This document shows positions 23,859-33,001 of a stretch of DNA of 64,000 nucleotides, in pieces. The notes under the pieces were generated by a model. The model made no database searches. It had not been told where the DNA came from and was given only the letters and a program-made list of their open reading frames with translations. Location of the stretch: assembly GCF_008923245.1 (NCBI RefSeq), contig NZ_WBOS01000015.1, forward strand, positions 1 to 64,000, given 5' to 3'. A program made the position numbers and the translations under genes. Within the stretch, counting starts at the first letter, position 1, and each line of letters begins with the position of its first letter. Source of the stretch: Cytobacillus depressus (lineage in GTDB: Bacteria; Bacillota; Bacilli; Bacillales; Cytobacillaceae).

Positions 23859-24839
23859 ATGAATGTAAAGCAATTTATTAAACAGCACCGTGAAGATTGG
23901 CAGCAGCTTGAATTAATGATCGCAACGATGCAGAAGCGTAAAAGCAGCATAACTGGTGCTGATATTAACCAATTTCATCGGCTTTATCAAAAGGCGACTC
24001 ACAATCTATCATACAGTCAAACTTATTTTCTAAATAATGAAGTAACGCATTATTTAAATGGCATTGTTTCAAAATCACATAATCTGTTATATAAAAATCA
24101 AATAACTAGTATGAAGCAATTCCGTCACTTTTTCAGCACTAAATTTATTGGATTATTATTAGAGCAATGGAAATTTATCGTAGCAGCTATGATCCTTTTT
24201 ACTCTAGGTGCTGCAGGCAGCTTTTTTTCGTTAATAAATGACCCCTTACATATTTATTCCATTTTGCCGGCAGAAATGGCACAAAATATTGAGCCAGAAA
24301 AGCTGGGCAATCATGATGGAGCGGTTGATTCAGCTTTCATGTCGGCAAGCATTATGACGAATAATATCCAAGTAGCGATATTCGCCTTTGCTGGCGGCGT
24401 TACCTTTGGGATCGTGACGATCTATTTATTAATTTATAATGGCATCATTGTTGGCGCCCTTGCTGGTCTCTACTGGCATCACGGAATGTCATATGATTTT
24501 TGGGCATATATAGTCCCGCATGGAATGATCGAACTTACAGCAATATTTATTGCGGGCGGAGCGGGCTTATTAATGGGCTACAGGCTCCTCGTTCCCGGAA
24601 ATTACTCAAGAGGATATCAGTTAAAGCAGCAGGCGAAACGATCTGTTCAATTATTGCTTGGAACCATTCCATTATTTGTTATTGCAGGTGTAATCGAGGG
24701 GTTTATTACACCTGCAGCTATCTCTCTTAAAGCAAAATATATCGTTGCGTTCCTAACAGTGATCGGACTGATTCTTTATATGATAACTGGAAAGCTTTTC
24801 ATAAAGAAAAAGCAGCCTACAGCAAATTACGGTTCATAA
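23859..24839 (+). CDS. Stage II sporulation protein M-like (DUF95) membrane protein
   Basis: A 326-residue protein with an N-terminal charged helical region (about 1-100) and about six hydrophobic helices. Family features are MTNNIQVAIFAFAGG, GIIVGALAGLYWHHG, IVPHGMIELTAIFIAGGAG and VIEGFITP. It is not the sporulation-specific SpoIIM itself but the broader DUF95 type found with MoxR/DUF58 modules. GGGGTGACG precedes the ATG. Its last 23 bases overlap the end of the convergent DUF58 gene, so the two mRNAs are antisense at their ends. Confidence 0.85.
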   Translation: MNVKQFIKQHREDWQQLELMIATMQKRKSSITGADINQFHRLYQKATHNLSYSQTYFLNNEVTHYLNGIVSKSHNLLYKNQITSMKQFRHFFSTKFIGLLLEQWKFIVAAMILFTLGAAGSFFSLINDPLHIYSILPAEMAQNIEPEKLGNHDGAVDSAFMSASIMTNNIQVAIFAFAGGVTFGIVTIYLLIYNGIIVGALAGLYWHHGMSYDFWAYIVPHGMIELTAIFIAGGAGLLMGYRLLVPGNYSRGYQLKQQAKRSVQLLLGTIPLFVIAGVIEGFITPAAISLKAKYIVAFLTVIGLILYMITGKLFIKKKQPTANYGS

Positions 24840-26175
24840 TCTCAATATAATGGGAAACGGCTGTTACCGCTAACTTCTCCTCTCGGGCCTCAAGCAGTAA
24901 GAGGCCTTGCTTTTCCCATTTGATCTTCTCTTTTTTCTTAATGAGCATTTGCTGTTGGGCCATGCTTTTCATCATCGCTGTTTGCACTTGATCTGGATTT
25001 ACCTTTATCATCCGTGTTAATGTCATATCTTCTATGCCGATCATTAAGAATAAATGCCGCTGCCTAAGTCGTTTTAAATATGCTAAAGCTGAGTCCTCAT
25101 GCAGAAAAGTTCCTACATCGCTAAAGAGTAAAATTAGACTGCGTTTTTTCTGCATCGTTTCTAAGTAATGAAGCACTGCAGCATAATTGGATTCAGCGGC
25201 ATCTACTTGAAGATGATAAGCCGCCTGTAAAATCGTCTGTAGATGCGCCATTCCTTTTGCAGGAGGAACAAATACTTTGACCTCATTTGAAAAGGCAAGC
25301 ACGGAAACATAATCCCCTTTTTGAAGGGCTGCTGCAATTACTGTCAGTGCAGCTTCTAATGATTTTTCTAGCCGATTTCCCTTTGCCAGCTCGACACCCA
25401 TCATTCGCCCGCAATCAATTAAGACCGTAATATATTTTCCATGTTCTGGCTCATAATCATTCGTCATGATTTCCCGAAGCTTAGCCGTTTGCCGCCAGTT
25501 TATTTTTCGCGGATCATCTCCAACAACATAATTTCTAATTTTGGCAAAATCCCCTATGCCGCTCTGCTGCTTGCGAATCGCTAAGCCCTCATATAATAAA
25601 AATGCTTGCGCATCCTGCAAGTACTGCTTCGTCTCTGTTAAGTCCGGTATAACTTTTACAGAATGAGGCAATTCTACTGTCATTTGCTTTTCCCATAAAT
25701 TAAAAATGCTAGAGTAGCGAAAATACAGCTTATCAATTTGATAATTACCACGCATACTTGCTTGTGTATCATAAGTGATGACAGCTTGAGTATTCTTTAA
25801 AACCCTTCCTTTGGAAGGAAATGGACGTAAAAATGATTGTGGGATGCCATCAGTTAACCGAAAATTTATAGATTGCTCTGAATTATTTTTCACTTCTACT
25901 TGAATTGCATATGTAAGTCCTCTTTCCATTTCCTCTGGCATGTTTCGCATAATAATAATTTGTTGTTTTCGAGGAAACAGCAGTAAATCTATGAAACTAA
26001 TTAATATGAAACATACATTTACAACAATCACGAATGTCCATGAAGCAATTAATGCCGAGCAAGCCAGCATACTAAGGGAGACAATACTATAAATGATTAA
26101 TAGTCTTTTTGTCGGCAAAATTCCTCTATCTTGGAACAGGAATCGCCCCCACAAGCTCATGAATGATTTGGTCAA
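24817..26175 (-). CDS. DUF58 domain protein (VWA-like)
   Basis: A 452-residue protein. Two hydrophobic segments (about 25-70) are followed by a soluble region with the DUF58 signature DFAKIRNYVVGDDPRKINWR near residue 225. A VWA-like fold follows (ITVLIDCGRMMG, then SLILLFSDVGTF), though the metal-site DxSxS is not intact (DCGRM). It starts with a TTG at 26175, with GGAGGG 8 bases before it inside the MoxR gene, giving a 50-base overlap; ATG 26160 is an alternative. DUF58 proteins partner with MoxR ATPases. Function in this cluster is unknown. Confidence 0.82.
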   Translation of the reverse strand: MTKSFMSLWGRFLFQDRGILPTKRLLIIYSIVSLSMLACSALIASWTFVIVVNVCFILISFIDLLLFPRKQQIIIMRNMPEEMERGLTYAIQVEVKNNSEQSINFRLTDGIPQSFLRPFPSKGRVLKNTQAVITYDTQASMRGNYQIDKLYFRYSSIFNLWEKQMTVELPHSVKVIPDLTETKQYLQDAQAFLLYEGLAIRKQQSGIGDFAKIRNYVVGDDPRKINWRQTAKLREIMTNDYEPEHGKYITVLIDCGRMMGVELAKGNRLEKSLEAALTVIAAALQKGDYVSVLAFSNEVKVFVPPAKGMAHLQTILQAAYHLQVDAAESNYAAVLHYLETMQKKRSLILLFSDVGTFLHEDSALAYLKRLRQRHLFLMIGIEDMTLTRMIKVNPDQVQTAMMKSMAQQQMLIKKKEKIKWEKQGLLLLEAREEKLAVTAVSHYIEIMNRNLL

Positions 26176-27055
26176 CGGTCACTCCCTCCAATTCCATATG
26201 CGGAGATAACTGAATACGGTGCCTTAACGCAGAGTTCGCGACCATTTTTATATCATCAGGTGTGACATAGTCGCGTCCAGATAAATAGGCCCATGCTTGT
26301 GCCGCTTTTCCAATCGAAATTGCCGCTCTCGTACTCGCACCGAAGCGTATTGCTTCTGTTTCCCGTGTTTTTCTAACAATTTGCATAATATAATCTAGAA
26401 CACCTTCGCCAATGTTGACTTTTTGAATTTCCTGTTTGATCGCTAAAAAAGTGTTCATATCCAAAATTGGATGCTCGTTAAAATGACTATAGTTATTTTC
26501 AATGACTTGCTTTAAGACAGCCTTTTCTTCTTCAAATGCCGGGAAATCAATTTGAAGCTTAAATAAGAACCGATCTGTTTGTGCTTCTGGCAGTGGATAC
26601 GTCCCTTCAAACTCAATTGGATTTTGCGTGGCTACGACAAAGAAGACGTCTGGAAGCTGAAACGTTTCCCCTTGGATTGTTACTTGTTTTTCTTCCATCG
26701 CTTCAAGAAGAGCAGCCTGTGTTTTCGCTGGAGTACGGTTGATTTCATCAGCTAAAAGAATATTAGTAAAAACAGGTCCCTTTAATGTTTGGAAACTACT
26801 GTCTTTCATGTTGAATATCGTGCTACCTGTAATATCACTAGGCAATAGGTCTGGAGTAAATTGAATACGGTTAAAGTTTCCGCCTATCAGACTTGCAAGC
26901 GTTCTTACCATTTGAGTCTTCCCAGTACCAGGTACTCCTTCAATAAGGACATGTCCGCCTGCCAAAATAGCTGTTAAAAGTAATTTTATATTTCTTTTTT
27001 GCCCTAATATACGCTCTTCATATTTTTCTAATAAGGAAGTTAATGCTGTCCTCAT
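26126..27055 (-). CDS. MoxR-family AAA+ ATPase
   Basis: A 309-residue AAA+ ATPase. Walker A is EGVPGTGKTQ (about 39-48), Walker B is ILLADEINR (about 105-113), the sensor-1 region is FFVVATQNPIEFEGTYPLPEAQTDRF, and the arginine-rich C-terminal lid has FGASTRAAISIGKAAQAWA. MoxR proteins are thought to act as chaperones that load or activate VWA/DUF58 partners. It overlaps the DUF4350 gene upstream (ATGA) and the DUF58 gene downstream by 50 bases, so these three are co-translated. Confidence 0.9.
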   Translation of the reverse strand: MRTALTSLLEKYEERILGQKRNIKLLLTAILAGGHVLIEGVPGTGKTQMVRTLASLIGGNFNRIQFTPDLLPSDITGSTIFNMKDSSFQTLKGPVFTNILLADEINRTPAKTQAALLEAMEEKQVTIQGETFQLPDVFFVVATQNPIEFEGTYPLPEAQTDRFLFKLQIDFPAFEEEKAVLKQVIENNYSHFNEHPILDMNTFLAIKQEIQKVNIGEGVLDYIMQIVRKTRETEAIRFGASTRAAISIGKAAQAWAYLSGRDYVTPDDIKMVANSALRHRIQLSPHMELEGVTVDQIIHELVGAIPVPR

Positions 27056-28191
27056 TTATCTTCTACCTCTTTTCTTAGATGATCAAGCTTTTTCGACCAT
27101 AGTAAATACTCTTGTTTATTTACTTTATCCTTTTCTAACATATGAGATAACCCTGTTAGGAAGGCTTGAATTTCGCTTTGTGACATATTGCGCCATTTCT
27201 TTGATAATTGTTCAAGGATATCCGTCCACGGTTTATTATAAGGAATGCCGAACTGCTCCTGCATCATCAACTTCACATATTCTGCCTGAATGCCTAATGA
27301 ATCATGATACCTTCGCCCTCTCATATACCAAGCCGCTAAAGCACGAAGCTTCTCATCACTAAATCGAACCGCTTCTTCTCGCGGCGTATAGATCGGGCCA
27401 AAGCGCTTGCCTGTAAACCAAAGGGCAAGAATGGCTAGTAAGCCGCCTTGAATGATTAGCAGCAGAAACCACATTGGATATAAGGCAGATAAGTTAGCTG
27501 CGTTTTCACCGCCATGAATGTATTCATCAAAGAGAATGATGGATGCATCTTCTACGAGTAAAAGGGAGAATAGGAGCGGAAGATGATCTTCGGTTAATAC
27601 TTTCCCGTTGCTTATCCATTCGGGAGTATTAGCAACAACCAGTTGTCCGTTACCAAATGGGCGTTTTAAAGCGACTGTGCCCGCTTGATCGGATATTAAA
27701 ATTTCATCGTTTTCATTTGTTTGAAGACGCACAGATGAGCTTATTTCTGCATGATGTTTTATGCCTGCAGGTGTAACTACTTCTTGCCTTTCAGCAGATA
27801 AATTGTTTTCATCTACCGGAAACGTATTTATATTGAAAAAACCCTTCGGATTCTTTTTTAAAAATAGAATCGTATTTCCCGCTTCCATAAAGCTTATATA
27901 CCCTTCCGTTTCTTCCCCATTTTGAAAAAAGTTTGGCTCTGCCATGATGAGCAGCTGTCTTCCCTCTTGATTCCTTAGTAACTGAGGGGAGTGCGTCCAC
28001 TTCTTAACTTTCTTTTCATGAGATAAATACGTATAAAATGCTTTCGTACCCGTTGGCGAGGGAGATTCTGTCACATAATCAGGGTATTGTTTAAGTTCTG
28101 GAGAAAACGAGAAATAGCTAACCACCATAAAAACGATAAGAAGAGCGAATATATAAATCCACGCTCGTCCTTTTGAATTTTCCCCTAGCAA
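27052..28191 (-). CDS. DUF4350 domain membrane protein
   Basis: A 379-residue protein. An N-terminal membrane helix (about 10-30) is followed by an extracytoplasmic domain with SPSPTGTKAFYTYLSHEKKVKKW (start of DUF4350) and LLFDEYIHG. A second membrane helix lies near 235-260 and a cytoplasmic tail carries REEAVRFSDEKLRALAAWYMRGRRYHDSLG. It starts with TTG after a GGGGGGAG site and overlaps the DUF4129 gene by 7 bases. Part of the MoxR/DUF58 module; no enzymatic motif seen. Confidence 0.75.
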   Translation of the reverse strand: MLGENSKGRAWIYIFALLIVFMVVSYFSFSPELKQYPDYVTESPSPTGTKAFYTYLSHEKKVKKWTHSPQLLRNQEGRQLLIMAEPNFFQNGEETEGYISFMEAGNTILFLKKNPKGFFNINTFPVDENNLSAERQEVVTPAGIKHHAEISSSVRLQTNENDEILISDQAGTVALKRPFGNGQLVVANTPEWISNGKVLTEDHLPLLFSLLLVEDASIILFDEYIHGGENAANLSALYPMWFLLLIIQGGLLAILALWFTGKRFGPIYTPREEAVRFSDEKLRALAAWYMRGRRYHDSLGIQAEYVKLMMQEQFGIPYNKPWTDILEQLSKKWRNMSQSEIQAFLTGLSHMLEKDKVNKQEYLLWSKKLDHLRKEVEDK

Positions 28192-28847
28192 GTCTGTCTC
28201 CCCCCTTGCCCTTCGAATCCATCAGCCGTTTCCAGGAGCCAGTACATTGCTTCATTATGAAACTGTATGTATTCGTTTTGATTGATTTCCCGCTCTCCGT
28301 ACGTCACCTCATCAAAAATGCTTGCTAACTTGGAAAATTGTTGGGCCCATTCGGAATTGACTTTTCCAAGCTCGTCATAATAATCCCAGTTTGTTTTCCA
28401 CATTCTTGCCTCTAACCACTCCTTTTCATGAAAATAAAGGAGCAGCGCCAAAAATAGATGACGAGTCGCTGTTTTGTAGTTCCCTATAACCTCTTGTTCT
28501 TTTGCTTCCATCAAATGACGTTGAAACGACCAATTTAATTCCTTTATCGTTTGCAGGGGGTTTTTATGACGAAGTATTCGATTGCGTTTCATATTTCTTG
28601 CCATCAAAAAGACGGTAAGTGCTAATAAGGCAATCATGATGACAATCAAGCCAATTAAAAGAAAGCTAGAAGCACTTCCCGAAGGTTCAAACGATGGGAA
28701 TAGGCTGGATAACTGATCTGCTATCCATTTTTTCGCGTCTTCCCACCATGTCTCAAATATACTTTTCGACTCGTCGTAATAAGCCCTATACTCTCTGGCA
28801 TCTAAAATATGTTGAAGCTCTTTCTTTGCTTTGCTTACATCTAACAT
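28185..28847 (-). CDS. DUF4129 domain membrane protein
   Basis: A 220-residue protein. The soluble N-terminal part (about 1-60) contains AKKELQHILDAREYRAYYDE. One membrane helix lies near 62-85. The C-terminal domain has TRHLFLALLLYFHEKEWLEARMWKTNWDYYDEL and FDEVTYGEREINQNEYIQFH, matching DUF4129, which is usually found at the end of transglutaminase-like proteins or alone in MoxR modules. A GGTG site precedes the ATG. It overlaps DUF4350, implying coupling. Confidence 0.75.
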   Translation of the reverse strand: MLDVSKAKKELQHILDAREYRAYYDESKSIFETWWEDAKKWIADQLSSLFPSFEPSGSASSFLLIGLIVIMIALLALTVFLMARNMKRNRILRHKNPLQTIKELNWSFQRHLMEAKEQEVIGNYKTATRHLFLALLLYFHEKEWLEARMWKTNWDYYDELGKVNSEWAQQFSKLASIFDEVTYGEREINQNEYIQFHNEAMYWLLETADGFEGQGGRQTC

Positions 28848-28874
28848 AAGAAATCACCAAGCTTACATCGGTAT

Positions 28875-29780
28875 TTATTGATGAAAATCATCAATCAGTT
28901 CTTTTAAATCGTCTGCATCATGTCTCGTTTTTAAATCAAAGTACATAATTCCGTAGCCTATACACAGAATCATTGTTGTAAATAAAGTGACCAGATTAAC
29001 GATGATCGAGAGTAATACGCTATTCCCTAAAAATAGGCTAAAGGTTATTTCCACCGCAGAGCTAATGCAAGAAATAATTAAGAAAAATAATACATAGAGG
29101 GCCATTAATATCCAAGTGCGCTTCCCTGCAAGCCTCCAGCTATTCGTTAGTCCAGGAGCGTCATGATCGAGTACAACAGAACCAAAATAAAAGCTCCAGC
29201 GTGTTAATAAATATCCAATTAAGACCGCAAAGCCTAAAATGAGAATAATAGAAAAAACAATTCCTACAGCTGGATGGATAAATGAACCTATTACTCCCGT
29301 TAATGCGATAATAATAAACGGAGTGGCAATGAGCCCGAATGTGATAATTGCAAACAAGATCGTACTTCCAATGATTGGCCAAAACCTAGAAAATGCTTCT
29401 TTGATCACAGATTGAATTGTATATTCTTCATTTCTACGAATGCGATTCATCGCTAGTAATATGGCTGCTTCAGCAATCGGCAATAAGAGAAAACTAATAA
29501 TACCCGTTATGATGATGCCAATATCGGATCCAATATTTGTAGCAGCAGGTTCCGTTTCAATTAAACCAGAAAGAATTTTTTTATACCAAACATCGCCGCT
29601 CCCAAGCTGTCTAAAGAAGCTTACACCAGAAAAAAGCTGCATTAAAGCCTGAATAACATAAACAGGTCCCATTAAAATGAGTAAAATCATATAAAAATCT
29701 TTAAAGCGATTTTTACTTAAACTAAAGGTGTGGTCTAATATTTCACTGAATCCTTTAGGCTTATTAAACTGTATATTCAA
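28875..29780 (-). CDS. Multi-helix membrane protein (DUF7847 / glycerophosphoryl-phosphodiesterase membrane-domain-like)
   Basis: A 301-residue protein with about six to seven hydrophobic segments. The start FNKPKGFSEILDHTFSLSKNRFKDF and the segment WSFYFGSVVLDHDAPGLTNSWRLAGKRTWILMALYVLFF resemble the membrane domain found N-terminal to some glycerophosphoryl diester phosphodiesterases; there is no phosphodiesterase domain here. It starts with TTG, with AGGAGGAG about 8 bases upstream. First gene of the leftward DUF4129-DUF4350-MoxR-DUF58 operon (27-base gap). Role unknown. Confidence 0.7.
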   Translation of the reverse strand: MNIQFNKPKGFSEILDHTFSLSKNRFKDFYMILLILMGPVYVIQALMQLFSGVSFFRQLGSGDVWYKKILSGLIETEPAATNIGSDIGIIITGIISFLLLPIAEAAILLAMNRIRRNEEYTIQSVIKEAFSRFWPIIGSTILFAIITFGLIATPFIIIALTGVIGSFIHPAVGIVFSIILILGFAVLIGYLLTRWSFYFGSVVLDHDAPGLTNSWRLAGKRTWILMALYVLFFLIISCISSAVEITFSLFLGNSVLLSIIVNLVTLFTTMILCIGYGIMYFDLKTRHDADDLKELIDDFHQ

Positions 29781-29891
29781 TTTTTAAACTCCTCCTATTA
29801 TTTTCAAAAACTACTAGTAATATTGCCTATTCTAACATTACTCTCGCCTAGATTGAGTAAATATTTGTAAATAATTAAATTATTTGTTCTT

Positions 29892-31763
29892 TCAGGTAAA
29901 CTTTTCACGATAATGAGCAAATGCAAGAAGCGGGAATATATAGCGGTAGCTGTGGTAATGCATATAAAAATCGCCAGCCATTCCCTGTCCTTTCGGGTAT
30001 TCAGTTGTCCAGTCTTTTTTCTCTAAATGACCTAATAAAAACTGAATCCCTTCATTAATCTCTTTCGTTGGGCGTTCATAGACAGAAATTAAAGCATCCA
30101 CCGCCCAGGCGGTATGGGTTAATGTACTTGCATTTAAAGGAATATACTTTTTCGCACTATCGCTTTTACATGATTCTCCCCAGCCGCCATCCGGATTTTG
30201 TATGTCTTTTAGCCATATAACTCCTTTCTCCATAGCCCGATGATCAGGTAATACATTAACCGCTCTTAGTCCAGTCAGAGCAGCCCAAGTACCGTAAATA
30301 TAGCAAATACCCCATCTTCCGTACCATGAACCGTCCTTTTCTTGGTTTTTAAAAAGCCAATTCCTCCCACTTTTAATGGCTGAATGGTTTTTTGGCAGAT
30401 TGGTAAAGTTACCGAGAAATTCAAGCGTTCTGCCCGTCAAATCTGCTGAAGAAGGATCGGCGAGAATAAATTCCGCTTTTTCAATCGGTAAAAGCTGCAA
30501 TAGTTTACTGTTTGCATTTTTTTCAAAGGCTGGCCAGCCACCATCGTCATTTTGCATCGATAATAGCCAATTCATTCCCCTATCCCATGAATGGCGGTAG
30601 CTTGGATCAGTGATCACATTTCTTGCTATCGCTCTTAATGATGCCGTTGTGTCATCGATATCGGGGTGCTTCGTGTTTATATCACCAAAACCCCAGCCCC
30701 CTGGAATACCAGTTGGATTATGAATGACCCAGTCCCCATATTTGTATTGCTGTCTCTTCAGTAAAGAATGATTTGCTTTTTTTATCGTTTCGTCGGTTGG
30801 GGACATACCTGCTTCTTGGAGAGCATAATTAATTAATGAAGTATTCCAGACGGTTGCGGTCGTATATTGAATATGAGGTAGCCCATTAATTTCACACTTC
30901 ATCTGTTTAAGGCCATTGACTGCATTGATAATGACTGAATTCGTTTTGGAATAGCCTAGAGAGAGTAATGCAAAAATCATCAAAAAGGTCGAACTGAAAT
31001 ATCCGAGTAACGTGCCATCGGGCTCGATTCTATCAAGCATATATTGTTTCGTCTGCTCCGTTGCCAGTTTATGGATTTGGCTAGGCAAACCTATTAAACT
31101 TTTAATCCCATTTTCCAATATAGAAAAGATCGATCGAAAGGCATCCAAATCTCTATCAAACTCTGTCCCTCTTTTATGAAAGAGATCAGATATATCAGGA
31201 CTGTCAGCAGTTTTGCGCTGAAACTTCCGATCGGCCAGGATCATGATTGGCGCCAAATTTGCCCTCCCAAATTCAGAAAAACTATAGAAGTTTACAGGGA
31301 AAGAAAGAGGAAGCAAAATCATTTCTAATGGAACAGGAAACAATCTTGGCCAATTAATTTGTCCAGTTAAGGCGAGCAAGATTTTTATGAACATATGAGC
31401 TTCTTCTATCCCGCCATTTTTTAAGATGAATTTTTTTGCTGCCCGCAGCCTTTCGTCTGTTTTCTGATAATATCCGGAGTAAAGTAGTGCATAATAGGCT
31501 TCGAGTGTTGAAGTCAGATTCCCTCCCTCTTCGTCATAATATAGCTTCCATGCTCCCGTCTTTTCTTGTCTGCTTAATATCCTTTTCGTCAAATCCAATA
31601 TTAATTTTTCATCATTTATTTCTAGCGTCTTTAATAAAATAATCATATAGCAATCAGTGGAAATGCCCACCTCAAAAGGATATTCCCAGGTTCCATCATG
31701 TTTTTGGTCTTGTTTTAAGATTTGTACTAACTCGTTTATGCCGTCGGAGATTGGCATATTCAT
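29892..31763 (-). CDS. sqhC: Squalene-hopene cyclase family protein (sporulenol synthase-like)
   Basis: A 623-residue terpene cyclase of the squalene-hopene/sporulenol synthase family. The protonating DXDD motif is HPDIDDTTAS (Asp 368-371). QW-type repeats include QNDDGGWPAFEKN, QEKDGSWYGRWG and QNPDGGWGES. In B. subtilis SqhC cyclises tetraprenyl-beta-curcumene to sporulenol in spores. No other isoprenoid genes are nearby. AAGGAGAGG precedes the ATG. It is monocistronic and divergent from the YppC-like gene. Bacillaceae context favours sporulenol synthase over hopene synthase. Confidence 0.85.
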   Translation of the reverse strand: MNMPISDGINELVQILKQDQKHDGTWEYPFEVGISTDCYMIILLKTLEINDEKLILDLTKRILSRQEKTGAWKLYYDEEGGNLTSTLEAYYALLYSGYYQKTDERLRAAKKFILKNGGIEEAHMFIKILLALTGQINWPRLFPVPLEMILLPLSFPVNFYSFSEFGRANLAPIMILADRKFQRKTADSPDISDLFHKRGTEFDRDLDAFRSIFSILENGIKSLIGLPSQIHKLATEQTKQYMLDRIEPDGTLLGYFSSTFLMIFALLSLGYSKTNSVIINAVNGLKQMKCEINGLPHIQYTTATVWNTSLINYALQEAGMSPTDETIKKANHSLLKRQQYKYGDWVIHNPTGIPGGWGFGDINTKHPDIDDTTASLRAIARNVITDPSYRHSWDRGMNWLLSMQNDDGGWPAFEKNANSKLLQLLPIEKAEFILADPSSADLTGRTLEFLGNFTNLPKNHSAIKSGRNWLFKNQEKDGSWYGRWGICYIYGTWAALTGLRAVNVLPDHRAMEKGVIWLKDIQNPDGGWGESCKSDSAKKYIPLNASTLTHTAWAVDALISVYERPTKEINEGIQFLLGHLEKKDWTTEYPKGQGMAGDFYMHYHSYRYIFPLLAFAHYREKFT

Positions 31764-31846
31764 ACACTCATTCCTCTCCTTTTAGAAAGTTTCTATCCTA
31801 ACCAATACATATTCAATTAAGACCGTGAGCATTCATTGAGGAGGTG

Positions 31847-33001
31847 ATGATCATTCTATGTAAAATCATGCAACAAAAAAAAACTCCACTTCCCGACTCT
31901 CTATTAAAAATAAAAAAAGAATTAAAGAAAAAAATGAAATCACCTAATGTTATATCAGATCTAACTGCTGAGGAGCAGGCGCTTATTGAAAAAATAAAAG
32001 GCATAACTAGTTTTTTAAATAAAAATAATGTTACTCGAACGAAAGCCTACTTAGATTTTTATCACCGCTTTCCCGAGATTCACTGGGCTTTCTTAGGACA
32101 TATGGTTTCGCGAAATGGCGGTTGGAATATGACGGATTTAAAGGGCAGCTTCCTTTCGAGACTTATGACGAAAAGAGAAGCTTCTGCGTTTTTCACCTTT
32201 TTAGAACGCGGAAATTGGCTGATTTTCCAAGACGCTTTCCCACAATTTTTACTTTATGAAGAAAGCCAAAAATGTGGAAAAAACCTGTTTCATTTGCTGC
32301 CACATTTTCATATTTCCACCTTTATGGAAGTAATATGGAATCATTTTTTGCAGGAAAAAGATCCCTATACCCTTATGATGGCATTAGTTATTAATGAACA
32401 AAACTATTTAGAAGAAAGAGTCCTTAAAAATCCCGCTTTTATAAAGAATGTCTTTAATACATTTGAATTTGTATTGCAGGAGTTTCTTTCGATGAACCAT
32501 ATTCTTTTTCCATTTACAGAAAAGGGTAAAATCAAGCTTGTTGGACAGACATTGGATCATTTTCAGAGCTTACACGAACGGATTCTTTTAGGAAAAAGGC
32601 TGTATGCCGTGTTGTGTCGGGATCAGGAAAGATTTATAGCTGTTAAGAAGTGGGCTGACGAAAATCCACATACTGGTTCCCGTAAGGATTATTGGCCTCA
32701 TCTATTTAATGATGTAAATGAAGGCGTGCCAGGCACTTTACTAAAGCCAAGTATAAGATCTTGCCAGCTGACAAAAGGATCATCAAAAATTTATAGTCCG
32801 ATGTTAGCGTTTGCTTGGAAAAATCGCATCCATGAACCAGCTGAAATCGGCGATTGGTTTAACGATTGGAAAGTAGTCTATTATTTGGCTGAAGACAATG
32901 AAAATGTTGATGGGGAGATTAAGAATGATTATTGTAAAACACTCGAAAGACTCGAACTTGCAGCAACGACGAAAAAAACAATTTCTTTGCGAGACGCATA
33001 A
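31847..33001 (+). CDS. DUF2515 family protein (YppC-like)
   Basis: About 384 residues, matching the DUF2515/YppC family: NVTRTKAYLDFYHRFPEIHWAFLGHMVSRNGGWNM near the start and PHTGSRKDYWPHLFND toward the end. Function of the family is unknown; it is largely helical and appears soluble. The start is uncertain. AGGAGG at 31839-31844 lies only 2 bases before ATG 31847 and overlaps GTG 31844; the spacing would suit an ATT at 31853, and the next in-frame ATG is 31868. It overlaps the following small membrane protein gene by 77 bases. Confidence 0.75.
   Translation: MIILCKIMQQKKTPLPDSLLKIKKELKKKMKSPNVISDLTAEEQALIEKIKGITSFLNKNNVTRTKAYLDFYHRFPEIHWAFLGHMVSRNGGWNMTDLKGSFLSRLMTKREASAFFTFLERGNWLIFQDAFPQFLLYEESQKCGKNLFHLLPHFHISTFMEVIWNHFLQEKDPYTLMMALVINEQNYLEERVLKNPAFIKNVFNTFEFVLQEFLSMNHILFPFTEKGKIKLVGQTLDHFQSLHERILLGKRLYAVLCRDQERFIAVKKWADENPHTGSRKDYWPHLFNDVNEGVPGTLLKPSIRSCQLTKGSSKIYSPMLAFAWKNRIHEPAEIGDWFNDWKVVYYLAEDNENVDGEIKNDYCKTLERLELAATTKKTISLRDA

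Noticed and set aside
23859-24839. Naming the DUF95 protein spoIIM
   Set aside because: It is encoded in a MoxR/DUF58 module and is much longer than the sporulation SpoIIM protein; it is the general family form.
32898-32924. Upstream extension of the CBO0543-like gene
   Set aside because: The added residues are an out-of-frame reading of the YppC-like gene; GGGGAG supports ATG 32925.
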